A DNA stretch of 5,664 nucleotides, taken from NCBI GenBank assembly GCA_043751595.1, contig JAYUZR010000062.1:1-5664 (forward strand). The letters run 5' to 3'. The notes beneath the pieces are model-generated. The model was not told the DNA's origin. It worked only from the letters and a program-made list of their open reading frames with translations, and ran no database searches. The translations under genes were made by a program, and so were the position numbers. Below, piece after piece: positions 5,251 through 5,664 of the stretch; the stretch's first letter is position 1, and every line of letters begins with the position of its first letter. Source of the DNA: JAYUZR01 sp043751595 (GTDB taxonomy: Bacteria > Patescibacteriota > UBA1384 > CAILIB01).

Positions 5251-5664
5251 TAGTCGGTTGTTATCGTATCCCAACCACCACCTACATTAGCGCCGCCGCA
5301 GAAGGTATCTACTTGATTAGACTCGGGGTAGCGATTCGGCTGCTCGAGCTGAACAAATAACCCATAATTTGTGGCATCAAGCGGATTAGCTGGAATTGCT
5401 CCAGTAACATCGCAGAGGGTGAGATTAAAATCGTTAAAGAGCTCTAGGTGAGTGGCATCGCCAGTGACAACTTGAGGATCGGTCATACGAGGATCGAAAC
5501 GAACCTGAGAAAGAACGCCTTCGTATACAAGCGCATCGGCGATAGAATAAGTCTGCCCGTAATTTCCTAGCGTTCCTTTAGCGTTCATACGACCCCATCC
5601 CCCACCTTTATAACCAACTAATTGGTCTTTATAGGCGACTCTATCGGCATTAGAGGCGGTTAGA
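5250..5664 (-). CDS. Type IV pilin-like protein, C-terminal part (runs off the right edge)
   Basis: The frame is open from 5663 to the TAA at 5252-5250, giving 137 residues of a protein whose N-terminus lies beyond the window. An internal ATG at 5588 is not the start, because the frame continues upstream with compatible sequence (DRVAYKDQLVGYKGGGWGR). The order of elements recalls the C-terminal halves of PulG/type IV pilin-like proteins common in Patescibacteria: a YSIADALVYEGVLSQVRFDP helix-loop, a Cys, NYGLFVQLEQP, and a second Cys near the end. The two cysteines (C84 and C122 of the visible part) are spaced like a pilin D-region disulfide, which would make it a DsbA substrate. The diagnostic prepilin cleavage site and hydrophobic helix cannot be seen, so the assignment is provisional. 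It is first in the visible part of the operon. Confidence 0.5.
   Translation of the reverse strand, partial: LTASNADRVAYKDQLVGYKGGGWGRMNAKGTLGNYGQTYSIADALVYEGVLSQVRFDPRMTDPQVVTGDATHLELFNDFNLTLCDVTGAIPANPLDATNYGLFVQLEQPNRYPESNQVDTFCGGANVGGGWDTITTD

Noticed and set aside
5272..5274. TTG start extending the 194-residue protein by 8 residues
   Set aside because: The ATG at 5250 makes a classic TAATG stop-start junction and places the membrane helix directly at the N-terminus.
5586..5588. ATG at 5588 as the true start of the pilin-like gene
   Set aside because: The frame continues open to the window edge, and the upstream residues read as part of the same domain. No signal sequence or -10 box of the kind seen at other starts was noticed here.

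Overview
The window looks like a chromosomal segment of a small-genome bacterium, most plausibly of the Candidate Phyla Radiation (Patescibacteria, for example a Saccharibacteria relative). This assignment is an inference. It rests on gene content (a membrane-anchored DsbA with a stand-alone VKOR, a CtpE-type P-type ATPase and a pilin-like protein) and on tight packing with overlapping stops and starts. Several starts also lack a usable Shine-Dalgarno site and have a -10 box immediately upstream. The standard genetic code fits, with TAA, TAG and TGA all used as stops.

Layout from left to right. On the minus strand are the first 54 codons of radC (1-163, running off the left edge) and a membrane-anchored DsbA-like thioredoxin-fold oxidase (208-954). 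A 66-bp divergent promoter region (955-1020) follows. On the plus strand are a 771-residue CtpE-type P-type ATPase (1021-3336) and, 12 nt later, a VKOR-family quinone-linked disulfide-generating enzyme (3349-3774). Convergent to these is a minus-strand operon read from beyond the right edge. It holds the C-terminal part of a pilin-like protein with two cysteines (5250 to the edge), a single-pass membrane protein of unknown function (4666-5250, TAATG junction), and a secreted 300-residue protein (3767-4669, ATGA junction). That last protein joins a 14-cysteine domain to a long Gly-Thr-Xaa repeat. Its stop overlaps the VKOR 3' end by 8 bp. No stretch over 300 bp lacks a gene, and no RNA gene, IS element, CRISPR array or strong terminator was seen.

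How the parts may fit together (inference): DsbA introduces disulfides into exported proteins and VKOR reoxidises DsbA using quinone. The opposing operon supplies candidate substrates, a pilin-like protein with two cysteines and the 14-cysteine repeat protein. The window can therefore be read as an oxidative-folding module next to the surface structure it may mature. The most novel element is the cysteine/repeat protein. Two copies of a C-x3-C-x6-C-x3-C module could form a helical hairpin closed by four disulfides, followed by a nearly proline-free GTX/hexapeptide stalk that shows recent internal duplication. The ATPase also stands out because the usual M4 PEGL motif reads PQGL.
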